From Salminus brasiliensis (Eukaryota; Chordata; Actinopteri; Characiformes; Bryconidae): a stretch of DNA of 64,000 nucleotides. This document shows, one piece after another, positions 29,870 to 41,700 of this stretch (within the stretch, counting starts at the first letter, position 1; the number at the start of each line of letters is the position of its first letter). The translations under genes and the position numbers were made by a program. Under the pieces are notes generated by a model. The model saw only the letters and a list, made by a program, of their open reading frames with translations. It was not told the DNA's origin and did not search any database. Location of the stretch: assembly GCF_030463535.1 (NCBI RefSeq), contig NC_132878.1, positions 20,708,925-20,772,924 of the forward strand, read 5' to 3'.

Positions 29870-30330
29870 GTACAGCAGCAGTGAAAGCAAAGATTGCTTC
29901 ACTTTTACTCCTTCAATCATAGCTCTGGGCCTTGTAGCCAAACAGCTCTATCTTTGTTTCATCTGACATTACGACTCTTCTCCAAGTCTTTGTCCATGTG
30001 GTCAGCTGCAAACGTTATTTAAGAATGAAGTCAATTGTTTTGGGACAGCAGTCGCTCAGTCAATAGCAAAGTAGTCAAACTTCCTTGACTGCAGACAGTA
30101 ACACTGGTGTTCCAGCAGCTTCCAGTTTATGGCAGGCCAGTACCTCCGACCATCCAAACCAGTTTCATCTTAGCCGAGGGTGACAGTTTGGCTCTTTTAC
30201 CTGACCTTGGCAAAGTGGCTATACCATCCAATAGTTGAAGGAAATGAAGATCTTGACATCTGCACTTGTTGAAAAGCTCCTGGAGATATTCCTGACCTGT
30301 GTAAATCTAGAATCATCTAAATCTGGTCAA
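29870..30330 (-). pseudogene. Tc1-like transposase relic
   Basis: On the minus strand a frame at about 29965-29995 reads MSDETKIELFGYK, matching the WSDETKIELFG block of Tc1-like transposases. It is preceded in a neighbouring frame by AADHMDKDLEKS, which fits the upstream block. Several stops and frame changes are present. It lies in the spacer between aatf and lhx1. Confidence 0.65.
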
Positions 30331-31500
30331 TTCAAGCAACATTACATAGCATTTTCCCTTAAAGTAACAGCTTAGAAGTGATGTTTATGCTTCATTGAAT
30401 TGCAATAAGGATCTCCAGGCTCGACACGCTGCTATTTGCGACGTTGGTGAGACAGGCAGAACAACGCTTGTGAGAACTTCTTAAAGCTGTGTAAACCGAA
30501 TCAGATTCATGTAAATTCACGTAATATTACTCTACCACCTCAGTCCTCATGCTTACACATGCTAGTCCTGTATTTCTCAGCTTGTCCAGAAATGCATGTA
30601 AAATGTGTGAATTACACTTCCCAACTGTAGGGTGAGCCCAGGACGAAGAAATGCAAATTCTTGCATAATGCTACTTTAACTTAGTGCTGTTAAACAAATC
30701 CTTTTTTGGTGGGTGCTGAGACGCTACCAGCTGTAGTCAATCATGATCACTAACAGGAAATCAAAAGACTTAATCTTTGGCAAGTTAAATGATATGCTGT
30801 ATCTTTTAGCACCACTGAGGTAATTATCTAAAATGTTTTTTGTATATTTTGTCATCCTCTATTTATGCTTTTTACCATGTATTAGTTTTAGGAAACCCCA
30901 AAATAATAATAAAGATGTGTGTTCTACACATTCTGCCTTACAAACAATTGAAAGCCTGCACTTGCAACTGTACAACCTAAAAAGTGAAATAGCACTACAA
31001 TATGAAATGTTATGCAGATGATAATGTAGTTCAAATTTAAGCTTAATTAAATAAGAAAGTACAGTTAAAAGTATAAGACCCGTGAGGAACTTTTGGAAGT
31101 TCTTCAGTTTGAAACAATGAAAGAACGTCTTATGTTGTTTTTGAAAACCATTTAAGGTACCTCCAAAAGTCCCTCAAAGATATTGTACTTTCGTCAGTGT
31201 ATAGTTCTATATTGTTTGCTTTTTTTCTTGTTTATGTGGCTATTTGGGCTAGATTTTGGGCATGTATTTACAGAAATGACATTGATAACAGTCTAAGTCC
31301 AGTGTTTGTCACCAATGTTAGCCTAGCAGCTCATGTTGAAAACATGTCTCTGGGAAAAATGATAAATCATAGCTTCAGATAAACTACAAAGTACACTACA
31401 TTCATATTCACAATTTATATCACACTATTCAATTAAAGCCGTTATTCAATGCATGGAACAAAGCAGCAGCAAAACATCTGAATTCTTATCAGCTTGTGTA
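30331..31500. other. spacer between aatf and lhx1
   Basis: AT-rich sequence with no recognised gene, long repeat or conserved-looking block. The 61-62 codon frames at 30833 and 31197 have no features of a protein family. Confidence 0.55.
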
Positions 31501-32357
31501 TTTGTTTTATTGTTTTTTGTGCAAACACAATATCATACAAATTAGCACAGTGAATCACAACTCAAATTGAAACTGAATGAATACAAAAGTTTGGTTGTTC
31601 GCTGGAGAAAAAAAGAAACCGTTCTTCTTCTGCACCAAGAAGTTGTTTTTTTTTAAATAATGCTGATATTCAAACCCCTGAAGAAAATAGTCGTAAACAA
31701 TTGACTGCTCTTTGTCTACTACAGGTCACAGCTGAAATTGTTCTCTGAAGGTAGACTTTGTCTACAATTCAAGTTTTTTTTTTCATTTCAAATAAAGGGT
31801 TCATAACTCTTTTAGGTTTCATTTTTGAAGACAATCTCTGAAAGTTGGTGAAACTATTAATGAAAAGTAACCGCACAGTTACGTCCATAATTCATCGGTT
31901 TGTAGATTCCATTTAGGCGTCAATATAACAAAACCTCAAAAGGCAATTAGCTTTGTGACGTTTGATTATGATACATGATAAACGAATACATTACAAACAT
32001 AAATACTGTGGTGCTGTCTTCTATTATATGCCAGGACAATCAACAGTGCTGCTGCAGGGTGCTTGGACCCCTTTTTGACATTCATTTCGTAAATACACAA
32101 GTATAAATTCGCAATAAACCAATTAAAGTGGTGGAATACAGTGGCCTGCTTGTACTTGTTGACATAAATAGTTCAATATATTAAATAAATAAACATAAAA
32201 CAGAACAAAATAAATAAATAGATAAATACATAGATGAACTCATTGAAACATCCATATTAAGATCACAACCGAAAAAAAAGTACATTTCCAGGCCATCTTA
32301 AAACCTGAGTCCGTTTTGTTGTGTTTTTTCGGCCTGACTGTTCGTAATGTCCGTCGG
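31501..32357 (-). other. lhx1: lhx1 3' UTR (inferred)
   Basis: The minus strand after the lhx1 stop is AT-rich and lacks repeats. The candidate poly(A) signal is AATAAA (complement of 31506-31511), about 850 bases after the stop. Several weaker A/T-rich alternatives exist, so the true end is uncertain. Confidence 0.4.
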
Positions 32358-35300
32358 CTACCATACAGTGCCTTCGCTCATTTCCGAAGAGGGCTGGGAG
32401 AGCTGGTTGGTGTATCCGTTGGTGCTGAGTGAGGTTACAGAGGTGAAGGGGCCGCCCATGTCTGTGGAGATGGTGTGAATGGAGGCGGGGCCGCTGGGCT
32501 CCGGACTGGGGGAGTCTCCGGGGTGGTGTGTTACCATCTCCCCGAAACACTGGCTCTCACCGGCCGGGTGATGAGCCGAATGGTGGTGGTCCATGCTCCC
32601 CAGAGGGGTGCCCGTAGGGCCAGACGAGGAGACGTAGCCCAGATCACCTGGGGTCTGAGCCTGCGAAGACGGAGGACCCTGGGGGAAGTAGTCATAGTTG
32701 CCTCCTGGACCGTAGTATTCGCCCTGATAGTCTGGGGAGGCAAACAGTCAGGGGTGAGGGTTAGTGCATATCAAGATGGTCCTACTGAATCATAAGAAAT
32801 GACTGGAGTTGCTATAGAAGCATCAGTAATTATGTATTATTATTATTATTATTTATTACATTCAGCTACAAGGTTTCAGCTACAAGGTTTTTGCAATAAT
32901 CTTATCCAATCAGTCCTTTATTAAAGTAAATCAGGTGAGATGCTGGAGTTCACAGAGAAGCCAGTAACCAAACCTGTGCTCTTCTAACTGTGTTAGACAA
33001 AATCAGTTACATTATCAGATAAACCAGAGCCTTCATGTCTCGTAGTTTTAAGCCATTTTCACGGCTGCCTAGTCCAGGCGCTGAACAGTCACAGGATTAG
33101 CACAATCAGCTCACCTCCGTAGTAAGTGAAGTGTCCGTTAGTCATGAGCTCGGCGGGTTCCATGCGCTCCCCCAGCGCCCTCATCCTCCTCGGGCTGCGG
33201 AAGAGCACGTGCCTGCGGCCCCCCAGCGCGCTCAGCTGCTTCATGCGCCGCTCCTTCGAGCGCCGGTTCTGGAACCACACCTGCAGAGAGCACAGCTGGA
33301 TCAGACCAAACACGAGCAAAGCTCACTCACCGCACACTCGCAGCCTACCACAGTAAAAGCCCGCCGTCTGATTAGCTTATACGGAGTGAGGATTTCAGCA
33401 TTTGTATATCCCCGCTGTACATTAGCTAGGTTTATTCTTTAGAAGTCGCACAAAAGGTAAATTTGCAGTTAAATACGATAGTTATTGCTCTTGAAATTTG
33501 TTTTAACGTGATAGTAAAATGACTGCATTTAAAAAACGAAGCGTTCAGTAGTAGAAAACTGTATGAAACGATTCTCAAGGATGTCTACCATAGTGCAGAG
33601 GAACAATATCTGGATCAGTGGAGCTTCATTTATTTATTTTTATTTTAAGTGTTTTAACTTTAAAAAGACAAAACGAAAAATACTACACATTAAATTTTAC
33701 ATTTTAAAATAAAAGTCTTTATTCATTTTCCGCCAAATCGTTTTTTTTATTATTATTATTTAATTTTTTTTTTTTACCCCAAACACATAATCTGAGCTAT
33801 TAAAAGAACTCTACACAAATTAGCACACAACACTTGAGCTCTGCTTTAAAGCAACAATATGGAAAATTGGCTTTTGCCTCTCCCTACAATCCGGTTATGT
33901 AATTAATAAGGACACGTTGTTTTTTTTTTGTTGTTTTTTTTTGGACAAGCTGAGAAACACAGATCCTATAATGACATGAAAGAAAAGTGTGTACTTAGGA
34001 GAGTAATATTAAAATTGTACACAGTATTACTTGTTTAAAGGTGTTATGCATTATCTTGCCCGCTTCCTCAAAGTTAGCTACATAATGCATAGTTAGCAGT
34101 TATCTCTCGAGGCCGGAGTAGCAAAACCAGAGACGCTGTTCTCCTTATTATAAAGCCAGTGGAGCACCACAATGACTTCGAAGGTACAAATGCTACATAG
34201 TGTTGCTTTAAGACTGCTCATCATTTAACTATGTTATGAAATAACTTTAAAACTGTTGCTATTACAAACTATCACAGGAGGAGAGCACTTCTGAAAATGA
34301 ATGTAGTCTGCTGTGTGTGTAGATCAGAAAATGGGTGAGTTTAGGAAAACCCATGATAGTTCTAGCATCCAATCTCTAAGGCCCCTATAGTGATGTCCCT
34401 TATTAAAGAAGCTGACGTCATATCCGTTTCTTTTATTTATGTCATCATGTCTATTTACTCAGTGCAGCTGAGCTGGTTTCATTCACTTAACTGTGTTATA
34501 GTTCTTACTAAACCCTACATGATGCCAGCAGATCAATCCCCACGTGAGTAACGAGATTGCACCGAGCGCACGTGCACAGCGGGAGCTCTTCACATACAAG
34601 GGCTCGAATCCAAACAGACAGGTTATCACTGTCATCCCACCAGTCTTGGTAAAATTCCCTGCCATCCCGCTCACTGCGCCCACCTGAATGACCCTCATGT
34701 TGAGGCCGGTCTCCTGCGCGAGCTGCTCTCGGATGTGGCGCGTGGGCTTGGGCGTGGCCGCGAAGGCAGCTTTGAGCGTCTCGAGCTGTTTGGCTTTGAT
34801 GGTGGTGCGCGGGCCTCTCCGCTTGGCGCCCGCGGTCTGCTCGTCGTTCTCCGTGCTGCAGGTCTCTTTATCGGACAGCTGACCGGCCTCCGAGTCCTTA
34901 CCGTCCTCGTGGACGTCCTGCGGGTCAGGGGAGAGACTGGGCTCACTGCAGGCGGTCACTGCTGGAGGAAAACAACAAACACACGTTACTCCCGTAACTC
35001 CCCAATATGCTATAAAGGTAGCTATTATTATTATTAATATTAATATGACAGCAAACTAGATAGGCCATACAATACATAATATTTTACATTAGAAATAATA
35101 TGCAAATCAATAGTGAGAATTACACAGATTTGCTTGCTGACTTCTCTATGAACTCCAGACACCTGTATGGATTAGTTCAATTCCACCAGCAGCTCACCTG
35201 CTTTACTTTAATGAAAGACTGATCAGATAAGCTGGGTGTTGGATAATTTAGCTAACAATATAGGCAATGTGTTTTTAAACAAATACCCAAGCTGTGAATA

Positions 35301-38300
35301 AACAAGCTGTGAATGATCTTCACATCGCATTTATCCAGATGCTCAGAAGGGATTTACAGCAGTATCCAGCAGCAATAACAGATTAACCTATAGTTAAGAC
35401 TGGAAATTGATATTTCAAACCAATGCTTTATTTATAGCACCTGGAGGAACAGAATCTTTACAGTCTTAAAAACGGTTCAAAGGTTTGTCAGTAAATGTGA
35501 ATTTTCTACATAGAATCAAAGAACCATGGAAATGCTTCCCGGTAATAATGTTGATGTAATTTACAGGGAAATACTGTTGAATAGTGAAAGTAACATCTTC
35601 AGAATATACAGTACAGTTCTGAAACCATTGATACACTGTAAATAGTAACACAACCACAACAACTGTTATTATAACACTAACATTGTTATTGTTACTGTTA
35701 TTATAACACTGTTATTGTTATTACTGTTATTATAACACTAACATTGTTATTGTTACTGTTATTATAACACTGTTATTGTTATAACTGTTCTTATAACACT
35801 AACATTGTTATTGTTACTGTTATTATAACACTGTTATTGTTATTACTGTTATTATAACACTAATATAGCTTATACATTTAGCTGAATAAGTACTACCTAG
35901 CTTTAAAATAAAGCTTAGAATAAATACTTATGGCTACATCAACCCTTGACGTATAAGACTAGCCACTATGGTGGGTAAAAAGTGTAAAAAGTGCAAAACC
36001 ATGTTTATACTGACAAATCTGGCAACCACAGATGCCAGAAGCTGGCAATAAAATGCACAGAAAATGTTTTTAGTGTACGTCCATACGAGATCTTTCCGAT
36101 AACACTTTTCTCTGTTTAACAGCACTAATCTGTAATTGGTCAAGCTACAGTAGCATATTTATTTGCTTTGTATTTTACTGTAAATAAACCATAGTATTTA
36201 ACTGTAAAATAAGATAAGGAGCAATTCTGCCAACCACAGATACCAGTTTTTTTTTTTGCTGTTAATGTATTTGTTTGTTTTTCCACTGTTGTCAAATGTG
36301 TGACATAAAGTACTATATAGAACCCCTCTTGTTTATATTGAAGGGGATGCTGGGCTAGTGCACTGATCTAGGGGGATTTTGGCATTTTTGAAATCTCTGT
36401 GTCACGTCTGCAGATCTATACATGAAAAATATCAGACATTGGCTCAGACATCCCACAATCAGCTCAATTATGCAGACTTCCAGCCCAGGCAGCACTGTAG
36501 CCCAGCCCTCCATGAGACTTGAACATGTAAAGCTCTCAGCATGTGAGGCTGAACTGTGGTTGTACCTGAGAGGTGTGTGGAGTCTTTTAGTGTGGCGTTG
36601 TTGCTGAAGTAATCCTCTTTGCAGAGAAACTTGCTCTCCTCCAGGATGTAGAGCTCCTCTCCTGTGGACAGCTGCTTGTTGCACATGATGCAGGTGAAGC
36701 AGTTGAGGTGAAACACTTTGCTGCGTGCCCTCCGCACCAGGTCAGTGGGAGAGATGACCTGCGAGCAGCCTGCACACTTGGTGCCGAAGCGCCTGCACAC
36801 AGACACTCTGCGGTCAGCCTTCAGATCACAACTACACAGGCTCTACATTTTGCTTTCTCAGCAAAACCCCCAGCAGTGCATTAATACATTAAATGAGCAA
36901 CATATTCTGTACATAGATAATGAATTATACTCTACAGTGTTTAATTAAGACCAAGAGTGTTAAATAATAATAGTAATTTCACTGTTTATTTGCAAAATGT
37001 CACAGAACTGCCTTAACACAGCACTGTTATGGCTACCTTGCCTTGACTCCAGAATCCACAGTGTTATATATCATACTGAATAGTGGCTAAATGCACCCAC
37101 ATTCATGCTAAATTAAAACTTACTGAATTAACACACATAGCAATGCATTTATCTATGCAGTACTGAAAAACTCCTACCGTGTTGAATTAAGAAAAGCAGA
37201 GATAGTTACATTGATTTAAACTCTATAGCACTGAATTAAGCCCACTAGAGCTGCTATCATCTCTACAGTACTGAATAAACTTCTACTGTTCAGAAATAAT
37301 CTCCACAGTACTGAATAAACTTCTACTGTTCAGAAATAATCTCCACAGTACTGAATTAACTCCTACTGTTCAGAAATAATCTCTACAGTACTGAATTAAC
37401 TTCTACTGTTCAGAAATAATCTCTACAGTACTGAATTAACTCCTACTGTTCAGAAATAATCTCCACAGTACTGAATTAACTCCTACTGTTCAGAAATAAT
37501 CTCCACAGTACTGAATAAACTTCTACTGTTCAGAAATAATCTCCACAGTTCTGAATTAACTCCTACTGTTCAGAAATAATCTCTACAGTACTGAATTAAC
37601 TCCTCCTGTTCAGAAATAATCTCCACAGTACTGAATTAACTCCTACTGTTCAGAAATAATCTCTACAGTACTGAATTAACTCCTCCTGTTCAGAAATAAT
37701 CTCCACAGTACTGAATTAACCCCTGTGTTGAAATCAGCTCTACAACAGTGAATTAATACATGTAGCATTTAACTAACCTCTACAATAATAAATAAACACC
37801 TACAGCATTAAACCACATTGTGCTGAATTTGAGCCTACAGCTATGATGAATTAACTCTTACAATGTTGAAATAATCTAGAGTACTGAAATATGATCTGCA
37901 GAACTAAACTGAATTAAATTAACTATAGTACTGAATTGCTCCTGCAGTGTTTTAGTAATCTCCACTTTAACTCAATAATTGAATTAAACTGTACAATACT
38001 GTAATACCATTTAGTTTTGATTTCATCTCTACAGTACTGTACCAACTTGCAGTACTTAAATAGAGTTAAAGTGCATAGTACTGAATTAAAATCTCCAGCA
38101 ATGCATTAATGCATCATTAATGTCTACATCATCTCTAAACATACATAATGTCTGAAATAATCTCTACAGTACTGAATTAAATGGAATTAACACAAATACT
38201 ACTGAATTAAAAACAGTACTAAAAACAGTGCTGAATGAACACTTGGCCTACAGTGCGGAAATAATCAGTACAGTGGTGAATTAACACATACAGTTTTTAA

Positions 38301-40910
38301 TGAAATTCTGTAGTACTGAATTAACACACGCTGAGTTAACATACAATACGTAATTGGAAAAGTGTTGACTTAAAATATCTAGTGTCTAATAATCCTTTTT
38401 AAAATTTTGTAATTGTTATATAATTATTAATATATAATAATAAATACTGTGTGATTAAACACTGCTTTTCTGAGTTTCTGTGTTGATAGAATTGTAAATA
38501 TATTTTGCGCAACCTTTAAAAACAGTGCAAATTGAATTATATCTTTTAATTATTGTAATTTATTTGTTCCATAATATTGTTATTATAAGTCTTGTTTTGC
38601 TTTGTTTTGTTTTGTTTTTTTTTTGTATTGTTGTAGTTTTGTTTTAGTTTCGGGTATACTGTTTACCTTTGTAGGCTACGCAGTCAGTAAAGTGTAGCGT
38701 TTTTATTGTATTGTTATTATTATTAATAATTTAATTCATGTGCACAAAATATGCGGTCAGTCAGCGCCTGCATTATCATCGCTGGCAGTACAAACACTGC
38801 TCCATTGTTTTGATGGATTTGTTTAAGAAAAATCCCTTCAAACGCAGACGCGGAATAAAACGAGCTTTTATGTAAACGCTTTCTTTTTGCTGAAACGGGT
38901 AAGAAAGGCGTGTCTGCCGCGTGTCTGCAGCTTCCAGCCCGTTTACTCCTCTCCTAATCCACTTATCGCGGCTTTCCCACCTCTCGCGCCGCGGCGAGCA
39001 CACCGGCGAGCGCGCGCATGCACGCGCCAGTCCCGCGCTCCTCCTGACACTCATACCGTGTAAACAAAGAGGGAGCTTTCGGCCCCGAGCCTCGAACAAG
39101 CGGATAAGTGTCTTTAATGATATCAGCTCCCTCCACGCCTCGCAGACAGAGGAAATACACGAACAAACACAGCCCAGTGTTCAGAGCAGAAACCCCTACT
39201 ACCTCCAGGACAGACTGACATTTACTGAGCTCCCTTCAGGGGCTTCAGGGCGAGCTCGTGTTTAGGTTACATTTCTGATTACACAGTCCTGACCATTATT
39301 AATATGGATATTCAGGTATAAAATCTCCCATTTCTGTCATTTTTTATTAAACAGAGGGCAACACTTTTATTTCCGTTGTTCACTGGATCACTCGTCTTTC
39401 ACACGAAACGATAACATTAACGTTAAGATCAGACAGCAACGTTTCATTTAAGTATTATATTAAAAATAAGATATTGCATTACAGCCAAAATTAGCCATAT
39501 ACATATTAAAATACATATAAACAGCAAATAGGACAGGCCTAAAACAGAAGTGTGTTACAGGCCTGTTACATTTAAATTATAACGTTAAATGATACATTAG
39601 TTCTAAAAAAAATGGCATTAAGACTAAAATGAGATTAATAAAATAACACAACAGCTCAAATGAAATATTCTGTTAAACATGCTTTAATATTAAAACGAGC
39701 AACAATACTAATATTAAATTAATATTACAGCTAAAATTAAGCACAACAGGAAATCTTGCGTTTATTCGTTTTTCCTTCTCTCTATTTCATGCATTGTTTG
39801 CAATGTTTTTGTTTCTAGATAAATTATTAGACAAATAAATAAATAAAGTACACATTTAAAACATTGTTTATTTTCTTAAATTAGTTATTAAATACAGTTA
39901 TTCTGTGGCGCCAAACCAGCTCAGTGACCTATTTGATTCTTTTACCTGTTAAATACAACAGAAATAAGATAAGATAAGATAAGATAAGATAGTCCTTTAT
40001 TAGTCCCGCAGTGGGGAAATTCACAGTGTAGCAGCAGAAAGGGATAGCAGGACACTCAGTTTTGGATAAATAATTTACACTATATACACAATATAAATAA
40101 GAATTAAAAAAGCAATAAACAATATTATCTACAGCAAAAGACTCTTAATTGCACATGGGGGGGATACAGGAAATACAGGAAAACGTGTTGTAGGCTAAAT
40201 GTTATTTTTATAGAACATTTAAAAAAATTATTTGATGAAGTACCCAAATGGGTTCCACTATTTTTACAAGTCAAAGAACCTTTTTTGTTGATAGTGCAGT
40301 AAGACCTGCTCACACACTGACTGAAAATGATATACTAGGCCTCCGTTTGATGGTGCAGGTCTGCCCATTGGAACCCCTATAAAAAAGATGTGTAGCAGTA
40401 CTACAGGAGTCTTTACAGGATTCCTAGAGCAGTGTGACAGTTAACTGGCTCAATGAAAAAGTTTTCGGCATAAGAACTATAAGACAATGCATGAGTTAGT
40501 TTATTAAGGAAATGCTGTAATATATCAACGTCCAATTTCAGTACTAGCATGGGTCATTTGGAGTTATAGCTTATAGCATTTCTACACTGCTGTATAATTT
40601 ATTTTCTCTCGTGTATAGGGCCGGTGTGCTTTTGGTTTGTGTATTTCTATGTTATTATTACTGTAGATCTTTATTGTAATGGAGTTTCGATCTAAACGAT
40701 CTAAAAACAGCCCCTCCCCCGTTTTGTCCGGCGGTCCTACCTGAAGAAGTCGGTCTTGCAGTAGAGTCTGCCCTCCCTGGAGAAGCACTTCTCCGTTAAA
40801 TTGCATTTGCAGTCGCAGCACTGCACGCACTTGGCGTGCCAGGCTCGGTCCAGCACGTTGAGCAGAAACCTGTCCAGGATGGGCCTCTCGCAGCCCGCGC
40901 ACTGGATCAT
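32358..40910 (-). CDS. lhx1: LIM-homeobox transcription factor Lhx1 (Lim1), complete
   Basis: Lhx1 is a nuclear LIM-homeodomain factor for head organiser, pronephros and neuronal identity that works with Ldb cofactors. Exons in transcript order: 40910-40741 (ATG), 36792-36566, 34958-34684 (or from 34961), 33280-33115 and 32731-32358 (TAG). All are GT-AG and in frame, giving 403 residues; human LHX1 has 406. LIM1 ligands are C4, C7, H25, C28, C31, C34, C51 and D54. LIM2 spans 63-117 (C63, C66, H85, C88, C91, C94, C114, D117). An acidic Ser-rich linker leads to the homeodomain at 179-238, ending [15 protein letters not shown], with Q50 and N51. The C-terminus keeps [18 protein letters not shown] and ends EGTVW. 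The C-terminus matches LHX1 rather than LHX5. Linkage fits human LHX1; whether it is fish lhx1a or lhx1b is not settled. Several substitutions (MIQ start, HAKC, CDCKC) suggest faster evolution. Confidence 0.95.
35663..35863. repeat. 61-bp minisatellite in lhx1 intron 2
   Basis: About 3.3 copies of a 61-base unit containing ACTAACATTGTTATTG and TTACTGTTATTATAACAC. The unit itself is built from GTTATT/ATAAC pieces, so it is locally self-complementary. Confidence 0.9.
36880..38345. repeat. degenerate halo of the 40-bp satellite
   Basis: On both sides of the clean array the motif CTACAGTACTGAATTAA recurs in decayed form (for example near 37075, 37160, 37235, 38030, 38170 and 38315). This indicates an older, wider array of a roughly 20- to 40-base unit. 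Confidence 0.75.
37261..37730. repeat. 40-bp minisatellite in lhx1 intron 1
   Basis: About 11.7 copies of a 40-base unit, containing CAGTACTGAATTAACTCC and CTGTTCAGAAATAATCTC, lie head to tail with a few single-base variants between copies. Confidence 0.97.
38740..39260. promoter_or_regulatory. CpG-rich non-repetitive block in lhx1 intron 1
   Basis: This block is sharply richer in G, C and CpG than the rest of the intron. It carries Fox-type sites (GTGTAAACAAAG near 39058; GTTTACTCC near 38941), a near-match to the FoxH1 site (AATCCACT, 38955-38962) and GTCTG Smad-type boxes near 38912-38927. First-intron FoxH1 sites are known to control lim1 genes in Xenopus, zebrafish and mouse. Assigning that role here is inference. 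An alternative promoter is also possible. Confidence 0.45.
39958..40140 (-). mobile_element. LINE 3' end fragment with terminal (TTATC)n
   Basis: On the minus strand the fragment reads through CACTGCGGGACTAATAAAGG and ends in about six TTATC units (39960-39990). A short terminal repeat after an A/T-rich tail is typical of CR1/L2/Rex1-type non-LTR elements. It lies in lhx1 intron 1. Confidence 0.6.
40638..40645. promoter_or_regulatory. FoxH1 consensus site in lhx1 intron 1
   Basis: TGTGTATT fits the FoxH1 consensus exactly and lies about 100 bases inside intron 1 from the exon 1 donor. One such match in 3.9 kb is close to chance expectation, so support is weak. Confidence 0.25.
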
Positions 40911-41700
40911 GTTGGAGAGCGCAGAACCGGCGCTACGGTCCCTTCAGAAAGAGAGAGAGGGAGAGAGAGAGAGAGAGGCAGGCGAGGCGGACTGACCCGC
41001 TGTGTTGCGGTGGTATCAGCCTAGCAGAAAGCGGCCCGCTGTTCAGTTCCAGAACGAGGAGAGAACATCCGATCCAGCATAGCCCACCACTCCGAGCCTC
41101 CTCCGTCTAAACGAACTCACCAGCACGGCCAAGGCAAACACATCCAGCTCAGAGAGCCTCGTGCAGAAAGTCGTGTCGCGCGTAACAGACACGGAAAACA
41201 CCCCGCATATCGTACAGTTCAGCTCCAGCCTGCTGAAAAACTTCCCGAAAAAGAGAAGAAAACGGTCCCTTCCACCCCGCTCCTGAAAAACACTCTGATC
41301 TTCCCGGTATTGTGAACGACTCCGAGCTTCGCAGTCCTGGCGTGCAGCGCGTCAGCAACCGGCGCGCGCGTTTGGTTTTGTTGCGCTGAGCCGAGCCAAT
41401 CCCTATCTGTGAACGCTATGACGCAATGTCGGACCCGTGCCAATCGGCTCAGAGCTGTATAGGTGACAGCGGCGCTGCTTAGATAGCTGTTATTTCTGTT
41501 CTCCACCCGTATTCTGGCAAGCAGTGCTCGGATTGGCTGCAAGGGCGAAGCATTCTAGAATGGATGACTGGCGCAGGTGGGAGGACGTAGCCAATCCCAG
41601 AGAAGGGGGCGGGTCTAACCGGAATACGGGCGGGGAAACAAATAAACACCACTCGGATTTTCCTCTGTAGTAGTTGCTCCGGAGCTGAGGACAGGAGGTC
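40911..41700 (-). promoter_or_regulatory. lhx1: lhx1 promoter and 5' UTR region
   Basis: This GC- and CpG-rich stretch is upstream of the lhx1 start codon. A C/T-rich tract (complement of about 40944-40978) lies in the probable 5' UTR. Four CCAAT boxes lie at 41396-41400, 41440-41444 and 41591-41595 on the + strand and 41532-41536 on the - strand, suggesting NF-Y binding. The exact transcription start is unknown. Confidence 0.6.

Noticed and set aside
32475..32795. A 106-codon plus-strand frame antisense to lhx1 exon 5, and others opposite exons 3 and 4.
   Set aside because: Shadow frames of GC-rich exons. The minus-strand reading has splice sites and a full family match.
36880..38345. CRISPR-like array appearance of the 40-bp repeats.
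   Set aside because: Units are contiguous with no unique spacers, in a vertebrate intron. It is a minisatellite.
32358..40910. Assignment as lhx5.
   Set aside because: LIM and homeodomain regions alone are ambiguous, but the C-terminal [18 protein letters not shown] block and linkage to aatf and acaca fit LHX1.
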